A stretch of DNA of 64,000 bases from BOG-1112 sp964611335 (GTDB lineage Bacteria > Bdellovibrionota_B > Oligoflexia > Oligoflexales > Bog-1112), in NCBI GenBank assembly GCA_964611335.1, contig CAZSXR010000002.1, forward strand, positions 1-64,000, written 5' to 3'. Under the pieces are notes generated by a model, which saw only the letters and a list, made by a program, of their open reading frames with translations, was not told the DNA's origin and ran no database searches. The stretch's first letter is position 1. Every line of letters starts with the position of its first letter. Below are positions 26,437 through 35,781 of this stretch, piece after piece. A program made the position numbers and the translations under genes.

Positions 26437-26667
26437 ATGAAAGTTGTACAATCCAGAGTCGGCGATGAAACCTTAAAATATTTAGAGATGTTAAAAAAGG
26501 ACGGTTATTCTGAATCGGAAGCCATTCGTGAAGGTATAAAACTTTTATCTTTAACTGTAGTCGGGAAAAACACCCCCAAAAAAATTATCGGCTTAGGTCA
26601 ATTTCAGTCAGGAATTAAGGATCTTGGATCAAATAAAAAACACTTGAAAGGTTTTGGAAATGACTAA
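26437..26667 (+). CDS. vapB: VapB-type antitoxin
   Basis: 76-residue protein. Residues 1-40 fit a ribbon-helix-helix DNA-binding domain (short strand KVVQSRV, then two helices around YLEMLKKDGYSESEAIREGI). The basic, flexible C-terminal tail would occlude the toxin. AAGGAG lies upstream of ATG 26437. The gene overlaps the PIN toxin gene by eight bases and has a perfect palindromic operator in front, so autoregulation is likely. Confidence 0.82.
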   Translation: MKVVQSRVGDETLKYLEMLKKDGYSESEAIREGIKLLSLTVVGKNTPKKIIGLGQFQSGIKDLGSNKKHLKGFGND

Positions 26668-27082
26668 ACCGATTCTTCTCGATACAGGTGTTATTGTAGC
26701 TCTGCTGGACAGATCTGAAAGACGGCATAAAGAATGTGCTAAAATTGTAACAAAGCTTAAAAACCCATTGATAACATGCGAACCTGTTATTACAGAAGCC
26801 TGCTACATCCTTCGTAAACTCCATGGAGCACCAGAAAGCATTCTTGCAAATGTTGAAAACCACATATTTCAAATCCCCTGGACTCTGTCTGGAAACGAAA
26901 AACAAGTTAGCGAATTGCTAAAAAAATATTCAAAGGTTCCTATGGATTTTACAGACGCTTGCTTAGTAAGCATGGCAGAACACTTTGATACCGGAGAAAT
27001 TCTTAGTTTAGACAGTGATTTTAAAGTTTATAAATGGAAGAGAAAAAAAGAATTTAAAATTCTTATCCCACCCCCTAAATAG
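26660..27082 (+). CDS. vapC: VapC-type PIN-domain toxin
   Basis: 140-residue PIN-domain ribonuclease. The acidic quartet is present: D8 (LLDTG), E46 (ITEACY), D99 (DFTDACL) and D118 (LSLDSDF). In the family Mg-dependent cleavage of tRNA or rRNA arrests growth. ATG 26660 is chosen over an upstream in-frame TTG because AAAGG precedes it by eight bases. The active site looks intact, so the toxin is probably functional. Confidence 0.85.
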   Translation: MTKPILLDTGVIVALLDRSERRHKECAKIVTKLKNPLITCEPVITEACYILRKLHGAPESILANVENHIFQIPWTLSGNEKQVSELLKKYSKVPMDFTDACLVSMAEHFDTGEILSLDSDFKVYKWKRKKEFKILIPPPK

Positions 27083-27148
27083 AAAATCCACTATCCATTG
27101 ATATCCTCCTTCCACTAATCAAGTTGCTAGAATTCTTGGTCGAAGAGC

Positions 27149-27203
27149 TTAAAAAGACCCCGCATTTTCGCTATTAATCTCGCGTTAATTTAATCGCCAT
27201 CTC
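27149..27203 (+). repeat. 55-bp direct repeat, copy 2
   Basis: Second copy of 26086-26140 (three mismatches). Reading the same frame as copy 1 gives a tail LKKTPHFRY-stop, like the KKTPRFRY end of the gene at copy 1. The copy may therefore carry the end of a lost relative of that gene. Confidence 0.92.
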
Positions 27204-27259
27204 AGGCCAAGCATGCTATAATCTCCATTTATTTCCATCCATTTACAGGAACTTTTACT

Positions 27260-28099
27260 ATGAAAAAAATAATCCCTCTTTTCTCACTCGGACTAGGACT
27301 CGTCCTCGGTTTTATCTTCTTTGCAAAACATAATTCGATAGTAAGTCATGAAGACCTTCCCGACACTTCCAGCTTCGAACTTAAAGCCTGTGAAAATCGT
27401 GTAAAAACCGCACAGGAAGAAATCTCCAGACTGCAAGCACAGATCTCCGAACTTCAATTGCAACCGGGATATAAAACAACTGAAATTGCAAAAGTGCCGA
27501 CACAAACTCAAACTCAGTCTCCTCCACAGCAAGAAAGCTATATTCATAACAACACCCCTATTCACAATACTCCGACCACAACCTACAAAGAACAAGTACA
27601 ACAAGCTATAGAGTGGATGGATGGTGAGAAAAAATACAATCTTGCAAGAATGGATACTCATTCCACTTCAGAATTTTTGAAAAGCGTCACTATTCGCAAC
27701 TTGGACAACGTCAAAAAATTTACAAATACGGTTGAAAGAAACAATCCGAAATTTTTATCCTTACAAGGCAACTTCCACGGAACGATGAAATCTTTGGACA
27801 ACAAAGAATACACTATAAGCCTAGAACTTAGCGCACCGTCCGAAGGTCAAATCTCTTATACGATAAGCATAGAAGGGGATGATATTCACTCGAATACAAG
27901 AGGGAATAGTGACAGAGCGAAGGGGTTTAGTACTTTGAATGATGATTCAAGCAAAGCCATTTTCATTAAGATCGACAAAATCCATCTGCAAGCTTATCCC
28001 ACAAACAACAATCATAATTTGATTGGAAATGCCTACAGAAAAAAAGCGAAAGGATCACCTTTGGAGAAATTTGCTGAATTTGAGCTTACTCGAAACTAA
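27260..28099 (+). CDS. Membrane-anchored coiled-coil protein, unknown
   Basis: 279 residues: N-terminal membrane helix (IIPLFSLGLGLVLGFIFF), a predicted coiled coil (~45-70, ENRVKTAQEEISRLQAQI), a Thr/Gln/Pro-rich linker, and a C-terminal beta-rich domain (~150-279, FLSLQGNFHGTMKSLDNKEY onward). AGGAA precedes the ATG. The 3' end overlaps the convergent gene by four bases. No family recognised; it is at the right edge of the accessory segment. Confidence 0.6.
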   Translation: MKKIIPLFSLGLGLVLGFIFFAKHNSIVSHEDLPDTSSFELKACENRVKTAQEEISRLQAQISELQLQPGYKTTEIAKVPTQTQTQSPPQQESYIHNNTPIHNTPTTTYKEQVQQAIEWMDGEKKYNLARMDTHSTSEFLKSVTIRNLDNVKKFTNTVERNNPKFLSLQGNFHGTMKSLDNKEYTISLELSAPSEGQISYTISIEGDDIHSNTRGNSDRAKGFSTLNDDSSKAIFIKIDKIHLQAYPTNNNHNLIGNAYRKKAKGSPLEKFAEFELTRN

Positions 28100-29982
28100 A
28101 GCACAAGATTTTCTTCCTCTCGTAGCTGCTCCGTCTGACTATGCTGAACAATCAAAGAAGGACTTCCTTTCAACACTAAATAAGTTCCACCTTCAGGTCT
28201 GTGTATACCCTGACACTGCATACCCCAAGGTTTTAGGATACGCACAACCCTCTCAACGCCTTCTTCTTTTGGATGACAGAGCAGTATTTTTCCTCGTTCA
28301 TTTGTAACAGATAAAGCTAAAACAAAGTGATCGGATTTCATTCTTTTATGCACTTGAAAAACAAGAGTTTCGTCCTCAAGTAAACCCTCTTTAATGGTTG
28401 CAAACATAGTATATAACGCACCCAAAAGAACAGGCACGGGAATATCCAGTTGGAAGTTAGAAGACAATTTGCTCATGAAAGAAATTCGTTGTTCACTTTG
28501 AATCTGCAATAACGAAGCAGCTGCTTCTCCAATTTTATTGACATGCATATTCGGATTTTTAATTTTCTCTGCAAGCAAAGACCAGCTTGCAAAAATTTGT
28601 GCCGCATCACTTTCCTGCTTTTCGAAAGTTTTTAGTAAAGTTAAAGTTTGAACTAACGTCGTTTGTATCTGCTCACTCAAAGTAAAAAGTTTGAGTATTT
28701 CACTTTTGAGTAAACTTTGTCCTTCGATCTTGGATTCTTGTTCATAAAGTGACTTCATATAATACCGCTCTCCTCGCACGGCAATCCCATTTTGCCAAAC
28801 TTTAAGCATCTCAATGATTTTGCGATTCAAGGGTGCTATCCCTTTTTCCATAATACTGCCGAGGTCTGCACTTCCTTCAATAAAGTTCGAAAGCATCTTC
28901 TGAACATTCGGAGCAGAGCTTGCAATATGTGTAGACAAAACTTCATAGGGGATTTGCTCACTCAATTTGCATTCCGTCTCATGAAGCAAAGCCTCTAATC
29001 TGTAAATTTCACCTTTCTGTTTTTCACATAAAGCAGAGAGTTCATTACTGCGGTGTGCACATTGACTCAAAAGGCCTGAAAGAGTCTCTTGGGCCTTCTC
29101 TAACCAAGGAAATTCGGGAGTCGGAACTTTCCCACTCAGAGGATGCTCCGTCCAACGTAAAAAGGCAGCCTTATCTTCCTCTGCTTGAGTTTTGGAAAAA
29201 CGACTTTGAAAAAGTTGCCAGAGAAAAATAAGGAAAAGCGCAAATAACAAAGGAATAGAGAGAGGGTTACTAAGAGGTTCCAAACTCAACAACCAAGGTC
29301 GTAAAAATGGAAAAAAGGGGTCTGTCGAAACCAGACTTGCAAGAGCTAAGCCACTCGCATCTACACCTTCAATCCACACACTCTTGTTGAATTTAGTACA
29401 AAGATGAGGCCAACGGCATTCTATTTTCACAGGAAAAGCATCTATTTTCAAATCAGCATCTTGAAGCTTTGATAGCAAGTTTGGAAAAGACTTCGCCCAG
29501 TTTTCATTCAAATAACGGCCAGCACCCAAAAGAAAGGGCTTCTCTATATCATTCCTAGCTCGGAGCAAAAACATAATGGTTTTATTTTCATAAGAAAGCC
29601 ATCGCCACTGACCACTCAGATTTTTCTTGCAAAGAGACGCTTGAAAAGAGCTTGAACCTGTCTTTGATAGGACTTTGCAAGAATCATCATAGAGTGCGTA
29701 GAAATCGAAAGTTCCTGGATGTATCTCGTTTTCCAAAGAACGACTGGTAGAATAGGAAAGTTTGGAACTCATATCGGAAACCAAAATAGGGTCATAAGAA
29801 AGTTCTGTTAGATGTGCAGCCAATTGCACACGCGTCTGCGCAAGCGCTCTTAGATAGGAGCTTCGCGCCTCGGCAATAGCTTTGCGTTTGTATTCCATAG
29901 AATGAGATGCGATTTCTGAGATAACAAAGAAAACAGCTAAGGAACTCGCAATAAGAATGATGCCTCTATTTCGAATATGCAT
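28096..29982 (-). CDS. Degenerate sensor-kinase-like membrane protein
   Basis: 628 residues: N-terminal membrane helix, a ~200-residue extracytoplasmic domain with several Cys, a second helix (IPLLFALFLIFLWQLF near 250), then a cytoplasmic part with a coiled coil (~300-345) and a C-terminal domain reminiscent of a histidine-kinase core. I find no clear H-box histidine and no intact N, G1 or G2 ATP motifs, so it is probably catalytically dead or of another class. GAGGGA before ATG 29982 sets the start; an upstream TTG is less likely. No partner response regulator is adjacent. Confidence 0.6.
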   Translation of the reverse strand: MHIRNRGIILIASSLAVFFVISEIASHSMEYKRKAIAEARSSYLRALAQTRVQLAAHLTELSYDPILVSDMSSKLSYSTSRSLENEIHPGTFDFYALYDDSCKVLSKTGSSSFQASLCKKNLSGQWRWLSYENKTIMFLLRARNDIEKPFLLGAGRYLNENWAKSFPNLLSKLQDADLKIDAFPVKIECRWPHLCTKFNKSVWIEGVDASGLALASLVSTDPFFPFLRPWLLSLEPLSNPLSIPLLFALFLIFLWQLFQSRFSKTQAEEDKAAFLRWTEHPLSGKVPTPEFPWLEKAQETLSGLLSQCAHRSNELSALCEKQKGEIYRLEALLHETECKLSEQIPYEVLSTHIASSAPNVQKMLSNFIEGSADLGSIMEKGIAPLNRKIIEMLKVWQNGIAVRGERYYMKSLYEQESKIEGQSLLKSEILKLFTLSEQIQTTLVQTLTLLKTFEKQESDAAQIFASWSLLAEKIKNPNMHVNKIGEAAASLLQIQSEQRISFMSKLSSNFQLDIPVPVLLGALYTMFATIKEGLLEDETLVFQVHKRMKSDHFVLALSVTNERGKILLCHPKEEGVERVVRILKPWGMQCQGIHRPEGGTYLVLKGSPSLIVQHSQTEQLREEENLVL

Positions 29983-30041
29983 TCGAAGATCCCTCAAGTT
30001 TTATAATGTGTCTTTTAATAATTATACTGCAGGAAACGTTC

Positions 30042-30476
30042 TTAGGCGGAAGTTTTTGTTTGAACAAGTTCGAGAAGTACGCCTGCGCAGGCTCTTGGAT
30101 GTATAAACGCAACCTTGCTTTCATGAGCGCCAGGACGTGGGGTTTTGTCTATCAACTCCACTCCTCTAGCTTCTAAAAAATTCAAAGCAGCATTGATGTT
30201 ATCCACCCTCAAAGCGATATGATGTATCCCCGCACCCTTTTTCTCAAGAAAAGATGCAATAGGACCCAAACCAGGGGAGGATGCTTCTAGAACTTCTAAG
30301 TGGGCAGAAGTTTGAGAGCTCTCAAAAAAGAAGGTTCGTGTTTGCTGGGAAGGTACGACTTCCTCATGTGTTTTCTTCAACCCTAAATTGTCACTAAGGA
30401 AGGAACACAAAATTTTCGCATCTTTCGGAGCCAATCCAATGTGTTCGACTCCAAGAACTTTGAAGGGAAAACTCAT
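30042..30476 (-). CDS. mce: Methylmalonyl-CoA epimerase
   Basis: VOC-fold epimerase of 144 residues interconverting (2R)- and (2S)-methylmalonyl-CoA in propionate or odd-chain/branched-chain breakdown. Motifs: VEHIGLAPKD with the first metal His, HLEVLEASS, GAGIHHIALRV, and the terminal GVLLELVQ with the metal Glu. Its ATG overlaps the stop of the upstream gene (ATGA) and AAGGA precedes it. The mutase is not in the window. Confidence 0.9.
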   Translation of the reverse strand: MSFPFKVLGVEHIGLAPKDAKILCSFLSDNLGLKKTHEEVVPSQQTRTFFFESSQTSAHLEVLEASSPGLGPIASFLEKKGAGIHHIALRVDNINAALNFLEARGVELIDKTPRPGAHESKVAFIHPRACAGVLLELVQTKTSA

Positions 30477-30928
30477 ATATGGTCCTTTGGATACACTTCA
30501 AGCTTTTGTACAATCTCTCGAAGTTGTGATGCTTCTATCTCGGAAAGAAACATATTTTGATTTTTGAACATTCGAAGAAGCGTGCTTTTCGCATTCTGTG
30601 TGATATTGGGATATTCAACTGCACTTAATTTATAAAAACGTTGCAACAATTTTCTAAAAACTTCTGAACGATTGATCTCGGCCCCTGTCGACCAGGTTCC
30701 CTTATGTAAAGCATTATTCGTAAGAGCAACCACACGACTAAAACGAGCGCCTTCATTGCTAGAACGCCGAGATTTTGAAACTCTGTTCGGAGATTGAAGC
30801 TTAGAAATAATATCGTCATAAGTGAAAGCAAAGTTCGATTCGACTTCTTTCACGCCGAAAGGCGTCTCCTGAACAGAAGACCAGACTATGCTAAGAGTAT
30901 CTCCAGGGCGTAATTCTACAAGGGGCAT
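30473..30928 (-). CDS. Conserved-looking hypothetical, coupled to mce
   Basis: 151 residues from ATG 30928 (GGAAGG eight bases before; a longer form from 30949 lacks a good site). The N-terminal part is beta-rich (MPLVELRPGDTLSIVW), the C-terminal part helical and basic. There is no signal peptide. It overlaps the epimerase gene by four bases and is probably co-translated with it. Function not recognised. Confidence 0.55.
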   Translation of the reverse strand: MPLVELRPGDTLSIVWSSVQETPFGVKEVESNFAFTYDDIISKLQSPNRVSKSRRSSNEGARFSRVVALTNNALHKGTWSTGAEINRSEVFRKLLQRFYKLSAVEYPNITQNAKSTLLRMFKNQNMFLSEIEASQLREIVQKLEVYPKDHI

Positions 30929-31078
30929 GAAAGAAACCTTCCGAAACATCGCATTAACAATGGAACTGAGTTGTACAGTTCTTCTTTTCTATAAAATTTA
31001 ATAAGATTGTGTCAATGAAGCGTGAAGAGCGTTAAAAAAAATAAGAGCCTTTAACAATTGCATGAATATTCATAAAAT

Positions 31079-32125
31079 ATGACCCTTTTAAAACAAAAAT
31101 CCATACGTCCCGCTATTCTCATCATACTTCTTTTTATGATTCTAAGCCGACTAACTTGGCTGCAGTTACGTCACTACACGATTGAACCGCTAGGTTTTCT
31201 CGGGCCTAATCTTTTCGGTCTTGTGAATTTAGAAATGAATGAAGTTCGCACTTGGAATATCAATGTCATTCTTGTTTTGTTCTTCCTCGCCGCACATATG
31301 ATCCGCTGTCTTACTCGCTACTGGTTTACCGCACTCTTTGCAACAACAGTACTCATGAGCCGTGGATCTGTACTCGCGAGAGTAGGTTGGGACTCCTTCG
31401 ATCTGAGTCTTTCCATGCTTGCAGTAGGTTGGTTTGCTTGCCTTGCACATTACCTTGTTACCGCTTCTATTTTTAGCCGAGTTGGATCATGGTTCTTTCT
31501 TATACTTGGCTCTCTATTGGAACCCTCTTTCTCCGCGCTGGCTTTACTTTTGCCTATATTCCGTTACAACATCATACGAAGATCCCCTCAAGAAAAGACC
31601 TTGCAACAGATTCCAAGAGGAAGTCTGCTGAGACCTCTTCCTTTAAGTTTTGAAAACTGGTTAGAACAAAGGACGGATCCTTTTAAAGAAAGTAAACAAG
31701 AAATCCTTGCTTTTGTATTTTTGTCTCTAGCTATTTTCTATTTCAAAGATCGCTACACTGTTTTCCATTCTCAGTCTCTTCATGAAAATACGATCTATGC
31801 ATTTTTAGATCTGCACTATCTAGGAAGCTTTCTTTTAGTATTGGGTTCAGCGATCTACGGTTGGAAAAAAAGGAACACTTTTTTAAGTTTTCAAAAAATA
31901 TTTCTCGTATCTATTTTAGTATGGAGTTTAAGTTCTATAGCTTGGCATTTTATAAGCGGACGTCCTATTTTTTTTAAAGCTATTTTACTTTGGTTGGAAC
32001 CTATACTTTTATGCCTTGCATGCTCATGTATAATTTTTATAATTCAAGATTTAAAGGAGTATTGGAGTACACAACGTTGGTCAAAACGTGCAAGTTGTAT
32101 TAAAAATGAAGTTAAAAATATTTAA
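31079..32125 (+). CDS. Polytopic membrane protein, unknown
   Basis: 348 residues with about nine hydrophobic helices and short loops; charged residues are mainly between helices 5 and 6 (RSPQEKTLQQIPRGSLLRPL). I recognise no family; the layout could suit a glycosyltransferase-C-like or other lipid-linked membrane enzyme, but no catalytic motif is evident. Divergent from the epimerase pair. The 3' end overlaps the next convergent gene by 14 bp. Confidence 0.65.
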   Translation: MTLLKQKSIRPAILIILLFMILSRLTWLQLRHYTIEPLGFLGPNLFGLVNLEMNEVRTWNINVILVLFFLAAHMIRCLTRYWFTALFATTVLMSRGSVLARVGWDSFDLSLSMLAVGWFACLAHYLVTASIFSRVGSWFFLILGSLLEPSFSALALLLPIFRYNIIRRSPQEKTLQQIPRGSLLRPLPLSFENWLEQRTDPFKESKQEILAFVFLSLAIFYFKDRYTVFHSQSLHENTIYAFLDLHYLGSFLLVLGSAIYGWKKRNTFLSFQKIFLVSILVWSLSSIAWHFISGRPIFFKAILLWLEPILLCLACSCIIFIIQDLKEYWSTQRWSKRASCIKNEVKNI

Positions 32126-32555
32126 ATAATACATCTAAAAATGCACTTTTCTTATCAGATGTATTCCTGAGATGAACATTCGCTTTAATTCGTGTTTCAG
32201 AATCTAAGAGCACGCTGGGAATAGGAATGGATTTCATAGATCGGATAACATGTTTCCCATTTTTTTTACGAATAAGAAGAGAAATTTTTGAACCCAACTG
32301 AACTGTCATCATCTGATTCCATTCACCGAAAGAATCCGTGACCCCGATCTGTTTTTTATCGCGGAAGATATCAGCACCTGCAACAGGATGACCTTGTTCA
32401 TCGAGAACTTTCATTTCTAAAAAAATGGAAGTTTCTTTTCCTACAATGGAATAACGATTGAACACGCTATAAATACCGAAAAGAACTGCTGCAAAAAGGG
32501 CAAACCCGACAACGCTTGCCATCCAGATTTCACTAGATTTTTCTTGAATCTCCAT
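32112..32555 (-). CDS. Anchored carboxypeptidase-regulatory-like domain protein
   Basis: 147 residues: N-terminal membrane helix (ASVVGFALFAAVLFGIYSVF), then one beta-sandwich resembling the CarboxypepD_reg/PEGA type (VLDEQGHPVAGADIFRDKKQ, GVTDSFGEW). Such domains usually mediate protein or glycan contacts in the periplasm. The ribosome site is weak. It faces the polytopic protein gene and overlaps it at the 3' end. Confidence 0.6.
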   Translation of the reverse strand: MEIQEKSSEIWMASVVGFALFAAVLFGIYSVFNRYSIVGKETSIFLEMKVLDEQGHPVAGADIFRDKKQIGVTDSFGEWNQMMTVQLGSKISLLIRKKNGKHVIRSMKSIPIPSVLLDSETRIKANVHLRNTSDKKSAFLDVLFKYF

Positions 32556-32623
32556 AATTCCACATTATAGAGAATGGGGTTCCAGAGAAATAGGTAGCAT
32601 CGCATTAGGAAAAAATTACCGAA

Positions 32624-33028
32624 CTACATAAAAGTGGGAGTTCCAATGGAAGCACGTTTCCAATCTCCACATAATTTTTCAGGATTGAGAGCATACGGAA
32701 CTTCCACACAGGCTCTTGCTTTAATTTCCAAATCTCCCTGTGGAGGAGTGAGAAACTCATAATCGTCAGTAGGTGCCATCCCTGGTGCCTTTTCTGAAGG
32801 CAAACAACGAACAGGTTTGGTGACTGTACAAATGATGAACTGTGCGTACATAGCTGCAGGATCTTTTTGCAGCTTAAAAATGACCTTACGTTTTGGATCC
32901 ACAACAACTCTAGCTTCAATTTTAGAAATTTTAAGACGCGCACCATCGATCTTGTTGGAAGCAGATGAAGTCTGTTCTTTTTTTGAACATGAGAAGATTA
33001 GGAGACAGGAGGCTAAAAGAATTCGCAC
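32624..33028 (-). CDS. Small lipoprotein, unknown
   Basis: 134 residues beginning with a lipoprotein signal (MRILLASCLLIFSC, acylated Cys at 14 or so) followed by a Lys/Ser linker and a single small beta-rich domain with three further Cys. GTG start with AAGGAAG seven bases upstream. No family recognised. Confidence 0.65.
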   Translation of the reverse strand: MRILLASCLLIFSCSKKEQTSSASNKIDGARLKISKIEARVVVDPKRKVIFKLQKDPAAMYAQFIICTVTKPVRCLPSEKAPGMAPTDDYEFLTPPQGDLEIKARACVEVPYALNPEKLCGDWKRASIGTPTFM

Positions 33029-33198
33029 AAAGTATCTTCCTTAATAGAAATAAATTTTTTAAATTCACCTCAAAAGTCTAGTCATGAATCACGCAAATTC
33101 AAGAAGAACTTATATAGCTTTCCTTAATTAAGTATGAGTGCTTATTATTTTCACACCTAATAGGAAAGATATGTTTTAGAAGAGGGGAGTTTAGAAGC

Positions 33199-35643
33199 TT
33201 ATTGAACTTTCACAGAAGATTGCATGATATTGACTTGGGATTTTACAGGACTTCCCCCATATTGAATAGAAACCACATCACTCAAACCGTTGTTAAAGAA
33301 ATCCACTGAAAATAGCCTACCTTGATGGTTATCAAGACCGTTAAAAGCACCTCCAGCCTGCAGATAAGTCCCATACCCACAAGGAATCTGAGCAAAACCT
33401 GAAGGATTCGTGAGTCTTGCCAATCCCGTTGGGATAACCATAGAAACAGACTCCAGTGTAGTGCTCGGCTGATTCAAAATCACAGAATAGGTGTTGGCAT
33501 AAGTCGTAAGAATGTCATTTAATCCATCTCCATTAAAATCACCTTGGAGATTATAGTAAGTTCCACCACAATTTCCTCCCCATTGGACACCTTGATTATT
33601 CGGAGTTTGTATAGTTAGAGACTGTGCTTTAAAACAACGATTCCCATCGTTGATTGCAATTCCCAGTGTATTCCCATTCGCTTCCACAAAATCAAGTTGT
33701 CCATTCAAATGACCTGCAAAATCTCCAATCCAGTTGTTATTACTCGTCCAACCAAACCTAAATGGGCATGCATTTTGTGTCATGGAAGTTCCACCGGTGC
33801 TCAACTGTGTATTTACATTCACATAGAAATTTGAACTTGCGGCAGAAGCTATTCCCCATATTCCGTTTCCTGTAAAATCTCCTGACCACATAAAATTGGA
33901 ATTGCCATTGTAATTGGGAGTTAGGGTCCATGTTGCTGAAATAAAATGATCCCTCATTCCTGTTGCTAAGCTCATATAAGCGTTACCACCCGCAATCGTT
34001 GCAATCCCTGGACCCTTTCCATCAAAATTTCCAAAATAATAGAAATTCGGATTACCTTGATATTTACCTGCAAGAGGATTGATACCCCAATTTTCACCAA
34101 CCATGGTTGCAGCGGGTTTAGTACCTACTTTTTTATAATTCGTATCGGAAAGATAATAAACATACGCAGAATTTAACGCGCGATTAATGGTCACAATACT
34201 TGCTCGACCCAAAGCCTTAAAATCCATCGTAGACAGTCTATCATCTGTCCCCCAACCAGCACTCAAAGGATACTGAACAACATCAAAAACAGGTGTTGCT
34301 CCCGATTGATTGTTGTACAAAACATACATGACAGGCGTTGCAGCAGTAGGATTCACAGTGACTATATCCGGAAGTCCATCACCATTGATGTCTGCCATGA
34401 ATGTCCACTGAGCCGATCCCCATCCTGTAAAGGGAAGTCCATTATAAGTAATAGGAATACTTAAATTTGTAAAAGAGGGGGTACAAACACTCCCCTCAGG
34501 ACACAAACATTTACTGTTTGGTGTAACACTTGTGTTTAATGTCAAACCTGCTGCACATTTCGGAATCACACAAGTCACACCATTCGCAAGAACATAACCA
34601 GGAGCACATGCAAAAGGTTTATTGGAAGCTATACATGACGTTCCATTGTTTTCAGTCATAACATTATTTACAGAAGAACATACAAGTGGAGTATTCGGAA
34701 TTCCTCCCCCTGTAGAACTACTGCTACTCGTTGATCCACTTGATGAACCGCTTGTTGAGCCACTCGTCGAGCCACTCGTCGATCCACTGCTTGTTGAACC
34801 ACTCGTCGATCCACTGCTTGTTGAACCACTCGTCGATCCACTGCTTGTTGAACCACTCGTCGATCCACTGCTTGTTGATCCACCTGTCGATCCACTGCTT
34901 GTTGATCCACCTGTCGATCCACTGCTTGTTGATCCACTCGTCGATCCACTACTTGTTGAACCACCCGTCGAGCCACTGCTTGTTGAACCACTCGTCGATC
35001 CACTGCTTGTCGAGCCACTCGTCGAGCCACTGCTTGTTGAGCCACTCGTCGAGCCACTGCTTGTTGAACCACCCGTCGATCCACTACTTGTTGATCCACT
35101 CGTCGATCCACTACTTGTTGAACCACCTGTCGAGCCACTACTTGTTGAACCACTCGTTGATCCACCGCTTGTTGATCCACCGCTTGTTGATCCACTCGTC
35201 GAGCCACTACTTGTCGAACCACTCGTTGATCCGCTTGTCGAGCCACTCATCGAACTACTGCTCGTCGAACCACTCATAGAACTACTATTTCCATTATACG
35301 CGTAGGAATCTGGCCCTCCATTCTCATAGTTTCCGTTATTCTCGTTTCCATAATGATTATTTGAACCGTTACCCATGTCATCATCATTTGTATTTCCACT
35401 GTATGAGTTAGAACCACTACTACTCGCTCCATTAACATAGCCACTATTATTATTTGGATTATTGTTATAGCCACTGCTATTTCCTTGTGAAACTTTCGAA
35501 GAGGTATTCTCACTCAATCCAGCGCGGTATTGTGCCCCTGCAACGGAAGATCTTTGCGTTGTAAGAGGTGGTTGCTGCTGACAGGAAGCAGATAGGATCC
35601 CTAAACAAATTAGCTTAAGTAAAAAATATACCAATAACTTCAT
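33199..35643 (-). CDS. Asn/Ser-rich FG-GAP/VCBS-repeat lipoprotein
   Basis: 814-residue lipoprotein with lipobox LSASC (Cys21), an Asn/Gly/Tyr-rich segment (~45-120), a long GSTSSGSTS repeat stalk (~125-310), a short Cys-rich module with CLCPEGSVCTPSF, and a C-terminal FG-GAP-like propeller with DINGDGLPD and DFNGDGLND. The order of parts parallels the protein at 5561-8572, including the xCPxGxVCxPS junction, so the two are paralogues that differ in stalk type and in the number of Cys modules. Surface exposure and adhesion are inference. Start ATG 35643, AAAGGG upstream. Confidence 0.8.
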   Translation of the reverse strand: MKLLVYFLLKLICLGILSASCQQQPPLTTQRSSVAGAQYRAGLSENTSSKVSQGNSSGYNNNPNNNSGYVNGASSSGSNSYSGNTNDDDMGNGSNNHYGNENNGNYENGGPDSYAYNGNSSSMSGSTSSSSMSGSTSGSTSGSTSSGSTSGSTSGGSTSGGSTSGSTSSGSTGGSTSSGSTSGSTSSGSTGGSTSSGSTSGSTSSGSTSGSTSSGSTSGSTSSGSTGGSTSSGSTSGSTSSGSTGGSTSSGSTGGSTSSGSTSGSTSSGSTSGSTSSGSTSGSTSSGSTSGSTSGSTSGSSSGSTSSSSSTGGGIPNTPLVCSSVNNVMTENNGTSCIASNKPFACAPGYVLANGVTCVIPKCAAGLTLNTSVTPNSKCLCPEGSVCTPSFTNLSIPITYNGLPFTGWGSAQWTFMADINGDGLPDIVTVNPTAATPVMYVLYNNQSGATPVFDVVQYPLSAGWGTDDRLSTMDFKALGRASIVTINRALNSAYVYYLSDTNYKKVGTKPAATMVGENWGINPLAGKYQGNPNFYYFGNFDGKGPGIATIAGGNAYMSLATGMRDHFISATWTLTPNYNGNSNFMWSGDFTGNGIWGIASAASSNFYVNVNTQLSTGGTSMTQNACPFRFGWTSNNNWIGDFAGHLNGQLDFVEANGNTLGIAINDGNRCFKAQSLTIQTPNNQGVQWGGNCGGTYYNLQGDFNGDGLNDILTTYANTYSVILNQPSTTLESVSMVIPTGLARLTNPSGFAQIPCGYGTYLQAGGAFNGLDNHQGRLFSVDFFNNGLSDVVSIQYGGSPVKSQVNIMQSSVKVQ
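34730..35270. repeat. 27-bp minisatellite (GSTSSGSTS stalk)
   Basis: About 19-20 tandem units of 27 bp, with unit variants giving GST-S/G-GSTS changes, encoding a nine-residue Ser/Gly/Thr period. All unit-number changes keep the reading frame. The complementary strand is also open across this tract as a by-product of the period. Confidence 0.9.
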
Positions 35644-35781
35644 CACCAAACCCTTTATAGTTATATAATCAGTTTAACATGCAATCCTTTGAGGTATATA
35701 AACACCACCTAGAAAAAACTTGCCCAATTATGAAATTCGATGTTAGTGCTTATTATATTCATACTTTATTAAGGCTTAGTC

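Noticed and set aside
27083..27148. Possible Fis-type HTH remnant (TNQVARILGRRA) before repeat copy 2
   Set aside because: Only about 12 residues in a frame that stops at once; too short to support a pseudogene call.
26086..27203. Integron cassette with attC sites
   Set aside because: The 55-bp repeats lack GTTRRRY/RYYYAAC core ends and show no attC-type folded arms; no integrase gene is present.
34622..35305. Long plus-strand frame of Pro/Leu/Val-rich repeats
   Set aside because: It is the complement of the GSTSSGSTS minisatellite of the lipoprotein; the 27-bp period keeps all frames open. No ribosome site or independent support.
33137..35764. Direct repeat AGTGCTTATTAT-TTCA-AC flanking the second FG-GAP lipoprotein gene
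   Set aside because: The 20-bp copies (33137-33155, 35745-35764) are AT-rich with two mismatches and one looks promoter-like; chance or shared promoter elements explain it.
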